A program made the translations under genes and the position numbers. This document shows positions 49,181 through 59,188 of a stretch of DNA of 64,000 nt, one piece after another (position 1 is the first letter of the stretch; each line of letters begins with the position of its first letter). This DNA is from Polynucleobacter paneuropaeus (GTDB lineage: Bacteria > Pseudomonadota > Gammaproteobacteria > Burkholderiales > Burkholderiaceae): the NCBI RefSeq assembly GCF_003261235.1, contig NZ_CP030085.1, positions 1,767,241 through 1,831,240 of the forward strand. Reading direction: 5' to 3'. A model generated the notes under the pieces. It did no database searches. It was not told the DNA's origin and saw only the letters and a program-made list of their open reading frames with translations.

Positions 49181-49858
49181 CTAAACATCGCCCTTGTTTT
49201 TAGAAGTATCGATCCCCAAGGCCTTGAGCTTACGGTAGAGATGGGTTCGCTCTAGACCGGTGTACTCGGAGATCTTGGTCATACTGCCACCCATGATCTG
49301 CATCTGGTGCTCAAAGTAGGCTTTCTCAAATAAATCCCGAGCCTCTCTGAGAGGTAAATCATAGTAATTCTTTGCAATTCCACTAATGTACTCACCCTCA
49401 GGATGTGGATTACTAATGGGTTCTGGGATGTTTACTTTAGGGGCGGGAGTGCTTGACTGAGCAACCCTTCCCTGCTCTGGCTCAACATATTTTGGTGAAG
49501 TTTCTAAAGCCTTGTTAACCGTTTTAAGTAATTTTTGAAGAGCAATCGGCTTTTCTAAAAAATTGAGGGCACCAATACGCGTTGCCTCTACTGCCGTATC
49601 AATCGTGGCATGCCCAGACATCATCACTACTGGCATTGTAAGTTGGCCCGTTTTAGACCATTCTTTTAAGAGCGTAATGCCGTCTGTTTCTGGCATCCAG
49701 ATGTCTAGCAGAACTAAATCGGGGCGCATCTGCTCACGAATTTTGCGAGCCTGTACTGCACTCTCGGCAGCGTAAATCGTATGGCCTTCATCCGTCAGGA
49801 TTTCATTGAGGAGCTCTCTTATGCCCATTTCATCATCGACTACCAAAATGCTGGCCAT
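49181..49858 (-). CDS. ntrX: NtrX-type response regulator without AAA+ domain
   Basis: 225 residues. Receiver domain with VVDDEMGIREL, phospho-acceptor Asp in LVLLDIWMPETDG near residue 53 and Lys in FLEKPIAL near 103, a Pro/Ala linker, then a Fis-type helix-turn-helix (MTKISEYTGLERTHLYRKLK). The sigma54-interacting AAA+ part of classic NtrX is missing, so it should act as a plain DNA-binding regulator. It starts two bases after ntrY. Confidence 0.85.
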   Translation of the reverse strand: MASILVVDDEMGIRELLNEILTDEGHTIYAAESAVQARKIREQMRPDLVLLDIWMPETDGITLLKEWSKTGQLTMPVVMMSGHATIDTAVEATRIGALNFLEKPIALQKLLKTVNKALETSPKYVEPEQGRVAQSSTPAPKVNIPEPISNPHPEGEYISGIAKNYYDLPLREARDLFEKAYFEHQMQIMGGSMTKISEYTGLERTHLYRKLKALGIDTSKNKGDV

Positions 49859-49860
49859 GA

Positions 49861-52179
49861 TTACGCCGCCTCTTTCGCTAGGTTCATAAACAAAATGGAT
49901 ACTTTTGCACCAATCACTTCTTCTCCCTGCATACGATTCCGAATTTCTATTTTGGCGGAATGGTCTTCAATAATTTTCTTTACTACCGCCAATCCTAAAC
50001 CCGTACCCTTACTCTTGGTTGTTACATATGGTTCAAATGCTCTTGCCAATATCTTAGCTGGAAATCCAGAACCAGAATCGCTTATTGTCAATCTCACTGC
50101 ATTTTGCATTATGCCGTTCGCCTCGCCATAAGGAACCAACTCTGTTTTAACTTGAACCGGCTCATTTTGATGGCTACCTTCTAAAGTTGCATCCTGTGCA
50201 TTCTGCAATAAGTTATGAATAACCTGTCTTAGCTGGGTTGGATCGCCCATGATATCTGGGCAATGTGGATCTAGTATGACGCGCAATGGACTGCCCTCGT
50301 AAAGACCCAGAATCTCTTGTGTAAGCGCATTAATCGATACGGGCTTTAATTGCGGTGCGGGTGTCTTTGCAAAATCCCTAAAATCATTCACCATTTCTTT
50401 CATGGCGCGCACTTGGCCAATAATAGTATCGGTGCTGCGATTGAGCATCTCTTCCTGCTCTGGACTTAAGCTACCAGCCAATTTATGTTGCAGACGCTCT
50501 GCAGAAAGCTGAATGGGGGTCAATGGGTTCTTGATTTCATGGGCTAAACGTCTTGCTACCTCGCTCCAAGCAATAGAACGCTGAGCACTAACAACATCAG
50601 TAATGTCATCAAATACCACCATCTTTAAATCAGGGGCTAGCTCTGTTCCTCGCACAAACAAAGTAACTCCCAGTTCATTTTCAAATTCATTAGTGGCGTG
50701 TAGCTGAATTTGTTTTTGCCAAACAGGGGATGCCCCTTCTGTATTCACGGTAGCTGCGTCTCCCCCTGCAGCAATACTGAGTTTCATGGTGGCAAAGCCT
50801 TCTTTAATGGCTTGCTCAAACTCTTCTAACGCAGGAATTTCATGCAAGGCTTTGCCATCTAACTTCGTCAAATCTTGGCGAAAAATTCGGTCTGCGCCCG
50901 CATTGCTAGAGACAACATTAAAGTGTTTATCAAAAATACAGACGCCGGCTGTCAGGTTTCCTAAGACCGTCTCTAAAAAGGTCTTAGATTCTTGCAATGA
51001 CTTGCGAGTGTCGGAAAGCTGACGGGTCATCACATTAAATTGGCGGGTCAACATACCCAGCTCATCGCCCGTATCTAACTCGGGCTTTGGAGAAAGGTCG
51101 CCTTGCGCAACTGCTTGTGTGCCTCGTAAGAGCATCAGCAAGGGCCGCGCCAATTGCCTACCCAACAATAATGCCAAAACTACCGCCACAAATAATGCGA
51201 AGAAGAGTGTGAGCGTCAGCGTGCCCACAAACATCTTCTTTAGGCCCGAGCGGCCCAAAGATTTTTCTTGATAGTCGGTATAAGCTGCCTGCACCGCTAT
51301 AGTATTTTTGCTGATAGCCTCAGGCACAGGCTTAATGAGCTGGAGATACCAAAACTCTTTTTGATACTGTAGATTCAGTCCAAAGCTGTGGCCACTGCTG
51401 GCGCGTTCTTTCACCAAGGGAACGATTGCGCGCAAACGATAGGCCTGTGTTCCATCTGTATTGTTAGGCTCATCTATATAGGCGCTACCGTTGACTTTGG
51501 AGGCTTGCGACATGATCTCTGGGGTAGGTGCCGCAGCGTGAGCCTCAAGAGCGCCTGATGCTGCTGTCGCAACAATCATTTGACGGCCATTGAAGATGGT
51601 AATTTCTTGAATACCAAACTGATCCCGCATTCTAGATAACAGCAGGGTCAGCTCTGCAGGGCTCGCATTATTCGGTAGGCGCTGAATTTGATCAGCAATA
51701 ATGCGACCCTCATCTTGCAATTCAGCAAGCGAGCTACTCAAGGTGGCACGGCCCAGCTCGAGGCCAGCCTCAAGGGCGGACTCGGTTTGCACATCAAACC
51801 AAGTTTCAATACTGCGAGACACGAACTGCAAAGATACGCCATACAAGATTAAGCCCGGCACTACACCCACTAAACCAAAAATCATGGCTAGCTTAGCAAT
51901 CAGTCTTGTACCAAAGCGGCCCTTATGCCAACGTACCGCAATGACAACTACCAATATCAAAATCACCAAGGTTAAGCTTGCCCCAATAATGATGTTGGCA
52001 GCGTAAAGCCAAATAAAATAATTATCGAAGAACTGGGTATTGGATGATGCAAGCGAAAGCATGATTAACAAAATCAATGCAAATGTGCCAATCAGCCCTG
52101 CCGCAACTGGAAGAATGCGCCCCTTCCAAATCTCTTTATGAGAAAGCCTGGGAATAAATGAGTTCATTGCCATCTTCAT
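49861..52179 (-). CDS. ntrY: NtrY-type membrane sensor histidine kinase
   Basis: 772 residues. Several N-terminal membrane segments and a periplasmic region, HAMP (PLLMLLRGTQAVAQGDLS near residue 346), a PAS-like part, the phosphorylated His in ARRLAHEIKNPLTPIQLSAE near residue 540 and the ATPase with HNLLQNAQDA, DSGSGFPA and KGTGLGLAVVKKI. It overlaps the DUF4390 stop by four bases. Confidence 0.9.
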   Translation of the reverse strand: MKMAMNSFIPRLSHKEIWKGRILPVAAGLIGTFALILLIMLSLASSNTQFFDNYFIWLYAANIIIGASLTLVILILVVVIAVRWHKGRFGTRLIAKLAMIFGLVGVVPGLILYGVSLQFVSRSIETWFDVQTESALEAGLELGRATLSSSLAELQDEGRIIADQIQRLPNNASPAELTLLLSRMRDQFGIQEITIFNGRQMIVATAASGALEAHAAAPTPEIMSQASKVNGSAYIDEPNNTDGTQAYRLRAIVPLVKERASSGHSFGLNLQYQKEFWYLQLIKPVPEAISKNTIAVQAAYTDYQEKSLGRSGLKKMFVGTLTLTLFFALFVAVVLALLLGRQLARPLLMLLRGTQAVAQGDLSPKPELDTGDELGMLTRQFNVMTRQLSDTRKSLQESKTFLETVLGNLTAGVCIFDKHFNVVSSNAGADRIFRQDLTKLDGKALHEIPALEEFEQAIKEGFATMKLSIAAGGDAATVNTEGASPVWQKQIQLHATNEFENELGVTLFVRGTELAPDLKMVVFDDITDVVSAQRSIAWSEVARRLAHEIKNPLTPIQLSAERLQHKLAGSLSPEQEEMLNRSTDTIIGQVRAMKEMVNDFRDFAKTPAPQLKPVSINALTQEILGLYEGSPLRVILDPHCPDIMGDPTQLRQVIHNLLQNAQDATLEGSHQNEPVQVKTELVPYGEANGIMQNAVRLTISDSGSGFPAKILARAFEPYVTTKSKGTGLGLAVVKKIIEDHSAKIEIRNRMQGEEVIGAKVSILFMNLAKEAA

Positions 52180-52757
52180 CGCTGAATCAGGTTTTGTCCT
52201 GCTGGATTAAACGGAAAGTGTAGCCACTCGCTGCTCACATTCCAGTCACGATTATTGAGCGCATTGACTTGGAATGGCTTAGGCAGCTTGCTTAAATCGA
52301 GTGACATTTTTAAACCCGCTGTATAAGCCTTACTAGGATCAATCTGCGTGTTATCAAGCACGCGCCAACCACCAATACTACCGATCACTTGCAGCGCCTC
52401 AGTAATAGTAGGTGCGGAAAATGTAAAGCCCTCTGATGAAATTCGATATTGTTTGGTAAGGGGCTGATAAGAAAGACGGGCCTGCTTTTGTACCAAGATT
52501 GATTTTTCGTCAAACCAATACCAGCGAGAACGGGTTAAATCAAATTCCGTTTGAAAATACAAAACCACCCCTTTTTGAACCGCATCTTCTAAACCTGGTG
52601 ATAGTTCAATTTGAAAAGTGGCATTAAGCAGCCAGTCGTTGTCTGCCCGCTCCAACTCAACGGATTTGATTTTGATTCCTTCTGCATATGCAGTGCCTGT
52701 ACCCAAACCCAGCACTAACAAGATGCACAGAATCAGTTGTTTAATGCTTTGGCTCAT
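52176..52757 (-). CDS. DUF4390 periplasmic protein
   Basis: 193 residues, signal peptide (LILCILLVLGLGTGTAYA), beta-rich mature part with LYFQTEFDLTRSRWYWFDEK near residue 66, as in DUF4390. It overlaps both neighbours by four bases (rsmB upstream, ntrY downstream). The constant place before ntrY suggests it serves the sensor. Confidence 0.82.
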   Translation of the reverse strand: MSQSIKQLILCILLVLGLGTGTAYAEGIKIKSVELERADNDWLLNATFQIELSPGLEDAVQKGVVLYFQTEFDLTRSRWYWFDEKSILVQKQARLSYQPLTKQYRISSEGFTFSAPTITEALQVIGSIGGWRVLDNTQIDPSKAYTAGLKMSLDLSKLPKPFQVNALNNRDWNVSSEWLHFPFNPAGQNLIQR

Positions 52758-54061
52758 GGCCCATTTTTCTTAAACAAGGCATAGTAAAAACCATCATTTG
52801 TAGCGGTCGGGAGAATCTGTCCTGGAGCGCTTAATCGTAATGCATTGGGGTATTTTGCTGCAAACCATTTAGCCTGGTCTTCCCCTTCTTCCGGGAAAAT
52901 AGAGCAAGTGATATATAAAAGCGTGCCATTTGGTTTTAGCATTTGCCAAGCCTGCGCCATAATGCTCTGCTGTTTTTGCTGCAACTGAGCAATATCCGAG
53001 GCGCGACGCAGAAAAGGGATATCGGGATGGCGGGCCACAATGCCCGATGCGGAGCAAGGAGCATCAAGCAGAATTTTGTCAAAAGGCTTGCCGTCCCACC
53101 AAGAAGATTGCGAGGCATCCCCTCTCACAATCTGCACCTTGTCGGTATGTAGGCGCAGGCGATCTAAATTTCCGCCGATACGGGCAAGGCGGTCTTTATC
53201 TATTTCTAAAGCTACTGTATCCGCATCGGCCAACTCTAATAAGTGCGCCGTTTTGCCGCCAGGGGCTGCACAGGCATCTAAGATTAAGTCGCCTACTTTT
53301 GGATCTAACAATATTGCGGCTAATTGAGCCCCAGAGTCCTGCACTGAAACAGCTCCACTGTAAAACTCGGGCAGGTCTGAGACAGGCACAGCCTCATCTA
53401 GGATTAGCGCCGAGGGAAGAGGAACGCCAGCCAGGGTATCAAGGGGTTTTGAAGCAATTCCGCTTTGAGCCAACATAGCTTGATATTGCTCACGCGTATA
53501 TTGCCGTACGTTGACACGAAGTATTAATGGGGCACGCTGGGCTTGCTGAAAACCAATCGCTTGCCACTCTTTAGGGTAAGACTGCTTTAAATTGGCGCGC
53601 CACCATGCTGGGTAATACATAGAAATTGGGTCAGGCGCATAGCCCTTGGTGGCAATCGCTTGAAACTTCTGACTCACCTTACGTAATACAGCATTGACCA
53701 TCCCCTTGGCATAAAGGGTTTTGTCGTAAAGGCCGCAAGCCTCAACTGCCTGATCGACAATCGTATGCGTGGCATAAGTCTTCTGGTCGCCATGGAGAAA
53801 TAATGCAATCGCTACGCTTAAGAGATGAGCTGTTTCAGGAGGTGGCGCCTTCGGCACAAACTCTTTGATGAGTTCTTGTGAGCCATTCCATTTGCGCAAA
53901 GCATCAAAAGTCAGACTTTGGACGATGGGGCGCTCATGTGAGCCAAGCTGATCGAGCACTTCGCCCAATGACCTGCCGTGCATGACTTCGCCAAGCGCTT
54001 GGGCTGCGATCGTGATTGCCTCTGATAAAGGCAGATTATGACTTCCTGGGCGCTCAGTCAA
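52754..54061 (-). CDS. rsmB: 16S rRNA m5C967 methyltransferase
   Basis: About 435 residues if read from the TTG at 54061, which overlaps the fmt stop by eight bases; a start at 54112 inside fmt is also possible. NusB-like N-terminal domain, SAM site LDACAAPGGKTAHLLE near residue 258, DAPCSASG near 328 and the catalytic TCSIFPEEGE near 381. RsmB methylates C967 of 16S rRNA. Confidence 0.9.
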   Translation of the reverse strand: MTERPGSHNLPLSEAITIAAQALGEVMHGRSLGEVLDQLGSHERPIVQSLTFDALRKWNGSQELIKEFVPKAPPPETAHLLSVAIALFLHGDQKTYATHTIVDQAVEACGLYDKTLYAKGMVNAVLRKVSQKFQAIATKGYAPDPISMYYPAWWRANLKQSYPKEWQAIGFQQAQRAPLILRVNVRQYTREQYQAMLAQSGIASKPLDTLAGVPLPSALILDEAVPVSDLPEFYSGAVSVQDSGAQLAAILLDPKVGDLILDACAAPGGKTAHLLELADADTVALEIDKDRLARIGGNLDRLRLHTDKVQIVRGDASQSSWWDGKPFDKILLDAPCSASGIVARHPDIPFLRRASDIAQLQQKQQSIMAQAWQMLKPNGTLLYITCSIFPEEGEDQAKWFAAKYPNALRLSAPGQILPTATNDGFYYALFKKNGP

Positions 54062-55043
54062 ACCGACTCGCTTCTTTCTGCTCCAACTGAGTATGAAGGC
54101 CCAGCTTTGCATTCATTCTTTTTCCGCCGGGACGCTGAACTTCAGTTAGCTCAACAACTCCATCTCCGCATTGAACATAAACTCCGGTTTCAGATGACCC
54201 CAATATTTGTCCCGGAACAGCTGACTGTCTTGGTGACGCCTGTGCTGCCAGGGCAGAATTCAAAATCTTGATAGGCTCTCCGCCCAGAGTGGCGCTTGCG
54301 CCAGGAAAAGGATTAAAGGCACGAATCCGTCGATCGATTTCGTTGGCACTGAGCTGCCAATTAATCTCCCCTTCGCTCTTGAGAATTTTGTCTGCATAGC
54401 TAACGCCATCTTTTGCTTGCGGACTTTTCACTAAAGTATGTCTAGCATCTAAAGCATTGAGCGTTTGCACAATGAGACTCGCGCCCATATCTGCTAAGCG
54501 ATCATGCAAAGACGCGCTTGTTTCTTCTTTTGCGATATCAAGCTCTTGTCTCAAGATGACATCGCCTGTATCCAAGCCCGCATCCATTTGCATAATGCAT
54601 ATACCTGTCTTCTTATCGCCAGCCTCTATCGCCCTTTGAATCGGCGCTGCACCTCGCCAACGAGGCAAGAGAGAGGCATGAATATTAAAGCAACCAAAGC
54701 GACCTTCTTTTTCTGCAAGATCTAAAACATCTTGGGGCAAGAGCAAACCATAGGCAACTACCACCATCGCATCAAACTCTAGCTTAGCAAGCTTTTGATA
54801 GGCGCTCTCTGCCTCGGCTTTTTTTTCAGCATCGGTAGCATTGCGTTTGAGTGTGCTTGGTTGTAAAACAGAAATATTCTTTTCAAGCGCAAATGTTTTA
54901 ACTGAACTTGCATGTAAATGCATTCCTCTGCCCGCCCTACGATCTGGCTGTGTCAACACTAAAACAATCTGATGGCCGGCCAAATCAATCGCGCGCATTG
55001 CTTGAGCTGCAAACTCAGGGGTTCCAGCAAAGACAATTTTCAT
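54054..55043 (-). CDS. fmt: methionyl-tRNA formyltransferase
   Basis: 329 residues. KIVFAGTPEFAAQAMRAI at the start, and NIHASLLPRWRGAAPIQRAI near residue 110 with the catalytic Asn-His and QMDAGLDTGDV. It formylates initiator Met-tRNA. Standing between def and rsmB is the usual bacterial order. Confidence 0.96.
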   Translation of the reverse strand: MKIVFAGTPEFAAQAMRAIDLAGHQIVLVLTQPDRRAGRGMHLHASSVKTFALEKNISVLQPSTLKRNATDAEKKAEAESAYQKLAKLEFDAMVVVAYGLLLPQDVLDLAEKEGRFGCFNIHASLLPRWRGAAPIQRAIEAGDKKTGICIMQMDAGLDTGDVILRQELDIAKEETSASLHDRLADMGASLIVQTLNALDARHTLVKSPQAKDGVSYADKILKSEGEINWQLSANEIDRRIRAFNPFPGASATLGGEPIKILNSALAAQASPRQSAVPGQILGSSETGVYVQCGDGVVELTEVQRPGGKRMNAKLGLHTQLEQKEASRFD

Positions 55044-55052
55044 TGGCTACGC

Positions 55053-55568
55053 TTAGCGCTGCTCCGCTAACTCTTTAGCGCGTTTTTTCATTTTGAGAGA
55101 GATGCGATTGCGTTTCAGTAGAGATAAATACTCTACAAAAACCTTTCCCTGAAGGTGGTCCATCTCATGCTGCAAACATACTGCGAGCAAACCGTCCGCT
55201 TCTAGTTCAAACGGTTTACCGTGCAGATCGATCGCTTTAACGCGAATGTTAGCCGGTCGATCTACTTCATCGTAATATTCCGGCACAGAGAGGCAGCCCT
55301 CACGCCAAGATTTTTTTTCTTCGCTAGCCCACACAAGCTCAGGATTGATGAACACCATCAGTTCATTCTGTTCATCAGAAACATCAATCACAATAATTTG
55401 TTCATGAATATCTACTTGGGTTGCGGCCAAGCCAACGCCGGGCGCATCGTACATCGTCTCTGCCATATCTTTGACGATTGCCTTAATGCGCTCATCTACC
55501 TTAACAACAGGTTTAGCTCGCTTATGTAAGCGAGGGTCTGGATAACAAAGGACGGGTAATAAGGCCAT
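55053..55568 (-). CDS. def: peptide deformylase
   Basis: 171 residues from the ATG at 55568 ([14 protein letters not shown]). All three motifs are present: [18 protein letters not shown] and [10 protein letters not shown], holding the metal-binding Cys and two His. It removes the formyl group from new proteins. First gene of the def-fmt-rsmB-DUF4390-ntrYX unit. Confidence 0.96.
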   Translation of the reverse strand: MALLPVLCYPDPRLHKRAKPVVKVDERIKAIVKDMAETMYDAPGVGLAATQVDIHEQIIVIDVSDEQNELMVFINPELVWASEEKKSWREGCLSVPEYYDEVDRPANIRVKAIDLHGKPFELEADGLLAVCLQHEMDHLQGKVFVEYLSLLKRNRISLKMKKRAKELAEQR

Positions 55569-55639
55569 GTCTGAATTATCCAACAGACCAATCCGAATGG
55601 GCTGATTGCCGAAATTTCTCCAAGGCTCAGAATGGCTTG

Positions 55640-56308
55640 ATGAAAAATAAACTGCAAGCCAACTCTATTTTGCCCCTAGCTTTAGGTGCTACAAACTATC
55701 CCAAACGCCTTCTTGACTTGGCCGATCCTCCGTGCACTATTTATATAGCAGGAAAAATAGAGTTGCTGAGTATGCCCATGATCGCTATTGTTGGCTCTCG
55801 GGTAGCTAGCCCAGAAGGAATCAAAAATGCCGGTTACTTTGCTAGAACCCTTGCCAGCGAGGGCCTACTAGTCATTTCTGGCTTGGCCAGGGGCATTGAT
55901 GGGGCTTCGCACCGGGCAGCCCTTGCGGTGGGCCAACCCACATTAGCAATCTGCGGCACCGGCCTAGATCTCACCTACCCACCTGAACATCATGAGTTAG
56001 CGAATGAAATTCAGAAAAATGGTCTTTTATTGGGCGAGCTGCCCTTAGGCATCGGACCCAAGGCCTTTCACTTCCCGCGTCGCAACCGCCTGATTGCAGC
56101 ACTGGCCATAGGGGTTTTAGTGGTAGAAGCCGCTCAGCAATCGGGCTCACTTATTACGGCCCGCCTTGCATTGGAATTGGGCAGGGAAGTTTTTGCCATA
56201 CCCTCCTCAATTCACAGCCCCTTGTCTGCTGGATGTCACTATTTAATTGGGCAAGGGGCAAAACTGGTCGCCTCTCCAAAAGAAGTTCTGGAAGAGCTGA
56301 TTTATTGA
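55640..56308 (+). CDS. dprA: DprA-type DNA processing protein, short form
   Basis: 222 residues, against about 360 in typical DprA. The Rossmann core is complete: [60 protein letters not shown] and [20 protein letters not shown]. The N-terminal SAM-like and the C-terminal winged-helix domains are absent. DprA loads RecA on single-stranded DNA in transformation. The frame is open further upstream without a usual start codon. Confidence 0.88.
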   Translation: MKNKLQANSILPLALGATNYPKRLLDLADPPCTIYIAGKIELLSMPMIAIVGSRVASPEGIKNAGYFARTLASEGLLVISGLARGIDGASHRAALAVGQPTLAICGTGLDLTYPPEHHELANEIQKNGLLLGELPLGIGPKAFHFPRRNRLIAALAIGVLVVEAAQQSGSLITARLALELGREVFAIPSSIHSPLSAGCHYLIGQGAKLVASPKEVLEELIY

Positions 56309-56524
56309 AAACCCTGTTTAAAGTGCAAAAAATCGATGTTTTCACTTCATGAAGCATCTTTTTTGCCTATTTATTGGGCACAAGAATACGGCAATTTGGA
56401 CTTTTAACGATTTATCGGTTAATAATAAAAAAGGGGTAAACAGTTGGTCAGCAGTCATTTTGGTTTAAATTGGTCGTCTTTTCCCCATTCCATCCATCTT
56501 TTAAGCTCAAATTTAGGCAAACGC

Positions 56525-59188
56525 GTGGCTAAAGCACCTACCAAAACCAGCCCAAAGTCTTCTGGGGTCGATCACCCAAAAGCGCTGATCATTGCCGAAA
56601 AACCTTCGGTAGCCAACGACATCGCTAAAGCCCTGGGTGGATTTACAAAGCATGAAGATTATTTTGAGAGCGCAGACTTTGTCGTCTCCTCTGCCGTGGG
56701 TCACCTGCTAGAAATTGCTGCCCCTGAAGAATATGACGTAAAACGGGGTAAGTGGTCTTTCGCCAATTTGCCCGTTGTTCCTCCACACTTTGATCTGCGC
56801 CCGATTGCCAAAACTGAATCCCGCTTAAAGGTTTTACAAAAACTGATTAAGCGTAAGGATATCAATGCGCTAATTAATGCTTGTGACGCAGGACGCGAAG
56901 GCGAGTTAATTTTTCGCTTGATTGCGCAGCACGCTAAAGCACCCCAGGGCGTTAAACGACTCTGGTTGCAATCAATGACTCCTAACGCTATTCGGGAGGG
57001 GTTTGCAAAACTGCGTAGCGATGAAGAAATGCAGCCTTTGGCTGATGCCGCTCGTTGCCGCTCTGAAGCCGATTGGTTAGTTGGTATTAATGGCACTCGC
57101 GCCATGACCGCCTTCAACAGCAAAAGCGGTGGATTCTTTTTAACAACAGTTGGTAGAGTACAGACGCCAACATTATCGATTGTTGTTGAGCGTGAAGAGT
57201 TGATCCGCAAGTTTGTCTCTAAAGATTACTGGGAAGTGAAAGCAGAGTTCATTGCTGCTGCTGGTGTCTATGAAGGCCGCTGGTTTGATCCTAAGTTTAA
57301 AAAAGATCTTGCCGCACCCGATGCACGTGAGAACCGTTTGTGGAGTGAAGCTGCGGCGCAAAGTATCGTGGCCGCCTGCCGAGACAAAAAAGCAAACGTT
57401 ACCGAAGAAGCAAAACCTGCAACGCAACTTGCTCCTCAGCTGTTTGACTTAACCAGCCTACAGCGCGAAGCAAATGCGCGCTTTGGTTTCTCGGCCAAAA
57501 ATACTTTGGGTCTTGCACAAGCCCTATATGAAAGACACAAGGTGTTGACCTACCCAAGAACAGACTCTAAGGCTCTACCCGAAGACTATCTTGATACCGT
57601 TAAGCAAACGATTGAGAATCTCGCGCAGCACTCCCAAGAATTGCGTCCTTTTGCTGAGCAGATATTAAAAGGCGATGCCAAGGATCCAAAGAACAAAGTC
57701 GGCTTCGGTTGGATCAAGCCTAACAAACGTATTTTTGATGACAGCAAAATTTCTGATCACTTTGCAATCATTCCTACGCTTGAGGCTCCGAAAACCTTAA
57801 GTGAGCCAGAGTTCAAACTTTATGACTTGGTGGTGCGTCGTTTCCTGGCGGTCTTCTATCCTGCTGCCGAGTTCCGCGTCACTACACGTATTACTGAAAC
57901 CTCAGGACACCACTTCAAAACAGAGGGCCGTGTCTTAGTGAATCCAGGCTGGTTAACTGTTTATGGCAAAGCCAATCAAGCTGACGATGAATTGGTTGCG
58001 GTTAAGGGGGGCGAGAGCGTTCAAACTGAATCTATTGCAGCAGTGCCCTTAAAGACCAAACCCCCAGCCCGTTACTCCGAGGCAACCTTATTGTCTGCCA
58101 TGGAAAGCGCCGGCAAATGGGTTGATGACGATGAGATGCGCGAAGCGATGGCTGAGAAAGGCCTTGGTACTCCAGCAACGCGCGCAGCCATTATTGAAGG
58201 TTTGCTGGCTGAAAAATATATGGTGCGCGAAGCTCGCGAACTCATTCCGACCGCAAAAGCCTTTCAGCTAATGACCTTGTTACGCGGCCTCGATGTGGAA
58301 GAGCTCACGCGCCCTGACCTCACTGGTAATTGGGAAAATAAATTAGCCCTCATCGAGCAAAGCAAGATGAGCCGCGATACCTTCATGCAAGAAATTGCAC
58401 AAATGACGCAACGGATTGTGAAGCGTGCAAAAGAGTATGACAGTGACACGATTCCAGGTGACTATGCCACCTTGAAAACACCTTGCCCCCATTGTAAGGG
58501 TGCTGTTAAAGAAAACTATCGTCGCTTTGCTTGTGAAAAGTGTGGCTTCACGATTAGCAAAACACCGGGTGGTCGCGCCTTTGAATATCCCGAGGTTGAA
58601 GAGCTCCTTAAAGAAAAAACGATTGGGCCATTACAGGGCTTTCGCAGCAAGATGGGTAGGCCATTTGCAGCCATTATTAAATTGAGTGAAATTCCTGAGG
58701 ATGATGCAGACTATCCAAATGCAGGCTTTAAGCTTGAGTTTGACTTCGGTAACTCGCAAGAAGATGAATCCGAAGCAATTGATTTCACTGGACGACAGGC
58801 TTTGGGTGTATGTCCTAAGTGTTCTGGCGCAGTATATGAAGATGGCATGCGTTACCTCTGCGAGCACAATACCGGTCCCGCTAAAACTTGCGACTTCAAA
58901 ACCGGCAAGGTCGTTCTTCAACAAGAAATTTCTACTGAACAAGTCGAAAAATTACTGAAGGAAGGTAAAACAGACTTGTTAACCAACTTCAAATCCAATC
59001 GGACCGGTCGGGGCTTTAAAGCCTACTTGGCTCTCGGGCCTGATGGAAAAATTGGTTTTGAGTTTGAAGCTAAGGCGCCTAAAGCTGAAGGGGCGGCGCC
59101 CGCTAAAAAACGTGCCGGGTCAAGCGCTGCAAGCAAATCAGCAGTCAAGCCTAAGCGGGCTAGTAAAGCTGCGTCGTCTAGCACCTGA
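56525..59188 (+). CDS. topB: type IA DNA topoisomerase III
   Basis: About 887 residues from a GTG at 56525 (start of AKAPTKTS), preferred since the 27 residues before it look unrelated; an ATG/GTG start at 56444 is possible. Toprim domain with IIAEKPSVANDIAKALGG and CDAGREGELIFR, active Tyr in LTYPRTDSKALP near residue 366. Two C-terminal zinc-ribbon-like regions (CPHCKG, CEKCG; CPKCSG, CEH) and a Lys/Ala tail. It overlaps the next gene's 3' end. Confidence 0.93.
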   Translation: MAKAPTKTSPKSSGVDHPKALIIAEKPSVANDIAKALGGFTKHEDYFESADFVVSSAVGHLLEIAAPEEYDVKRGKWSFANLPVVPPHFDLRPIAKTESRLKVLQKLIKRKDINALINACDAGREGELIFRLIAQHAKAPQGVKRLWLQSMTPNAIREGFAKLRSDEEMQPLADAARCRSEADWLVGINGTRAMTAFNSKSGGFFLTTVGRVQTPTLSIVVEREELIRKFVSKDYWEVKAEFIAAAGVYEGRWFDPKFKKDLAAPDARENRLWSEAAAQSIVAACRDKKANVTEEAKPATQLAPQLFDLTSLQREANARFGFSAKNTLGLAQALYERHKVLTYPRTDSKALPEDYLDTVKQTIENLAQHSQELRPFAEQILKGDAKDPKNKVGFGWIKPNKRIFDDSKISDHFAIIPTLEAPKTLSEPEFKLYDLVVRRFLAVFYPAAEFRVTTRITETSGHHFKTEGRVLVNPGWLTVYGKANQADDELVAVKGGESVQTESIAAVPLKTKPPARYSEATLLSAMESAGKWVDDDEMREAMAEKGLGTPATRAAIIEGLLAEKYMVREARELIPTAKAFQLMTLLRGLDVEELTRPDLTGNWENKLALIEQSKMSRDTFMQEIAQMTQRIVKRAKEYDSDTIPGDYATLKTPCPHCKGAVKENYRRFACEKCGFTISKTPGGRAFEYPEVEELLKEKTIGPLQGFRSKMGRPFAAIIKLSEIPEDDADYPNAGFKLEFDFGNSQEDESEAIDFTGRQALGVCPKCSGAVYEDGMRYLCEHNTGPAKTCDFKTGKVVLQQEISTEQVEKLLKEGKTDLLTNFKSNRTGRGFKAYLALGPDGKIGFEFEAKAPKAEGAAPAKKRAGSSAASKSAVKPKRASKAASSST

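Noticed and set aside
52943..53478. Long plus-strand frames within rsmB
   Set aside because: They are antisense shadows of a clearly conserved gene.
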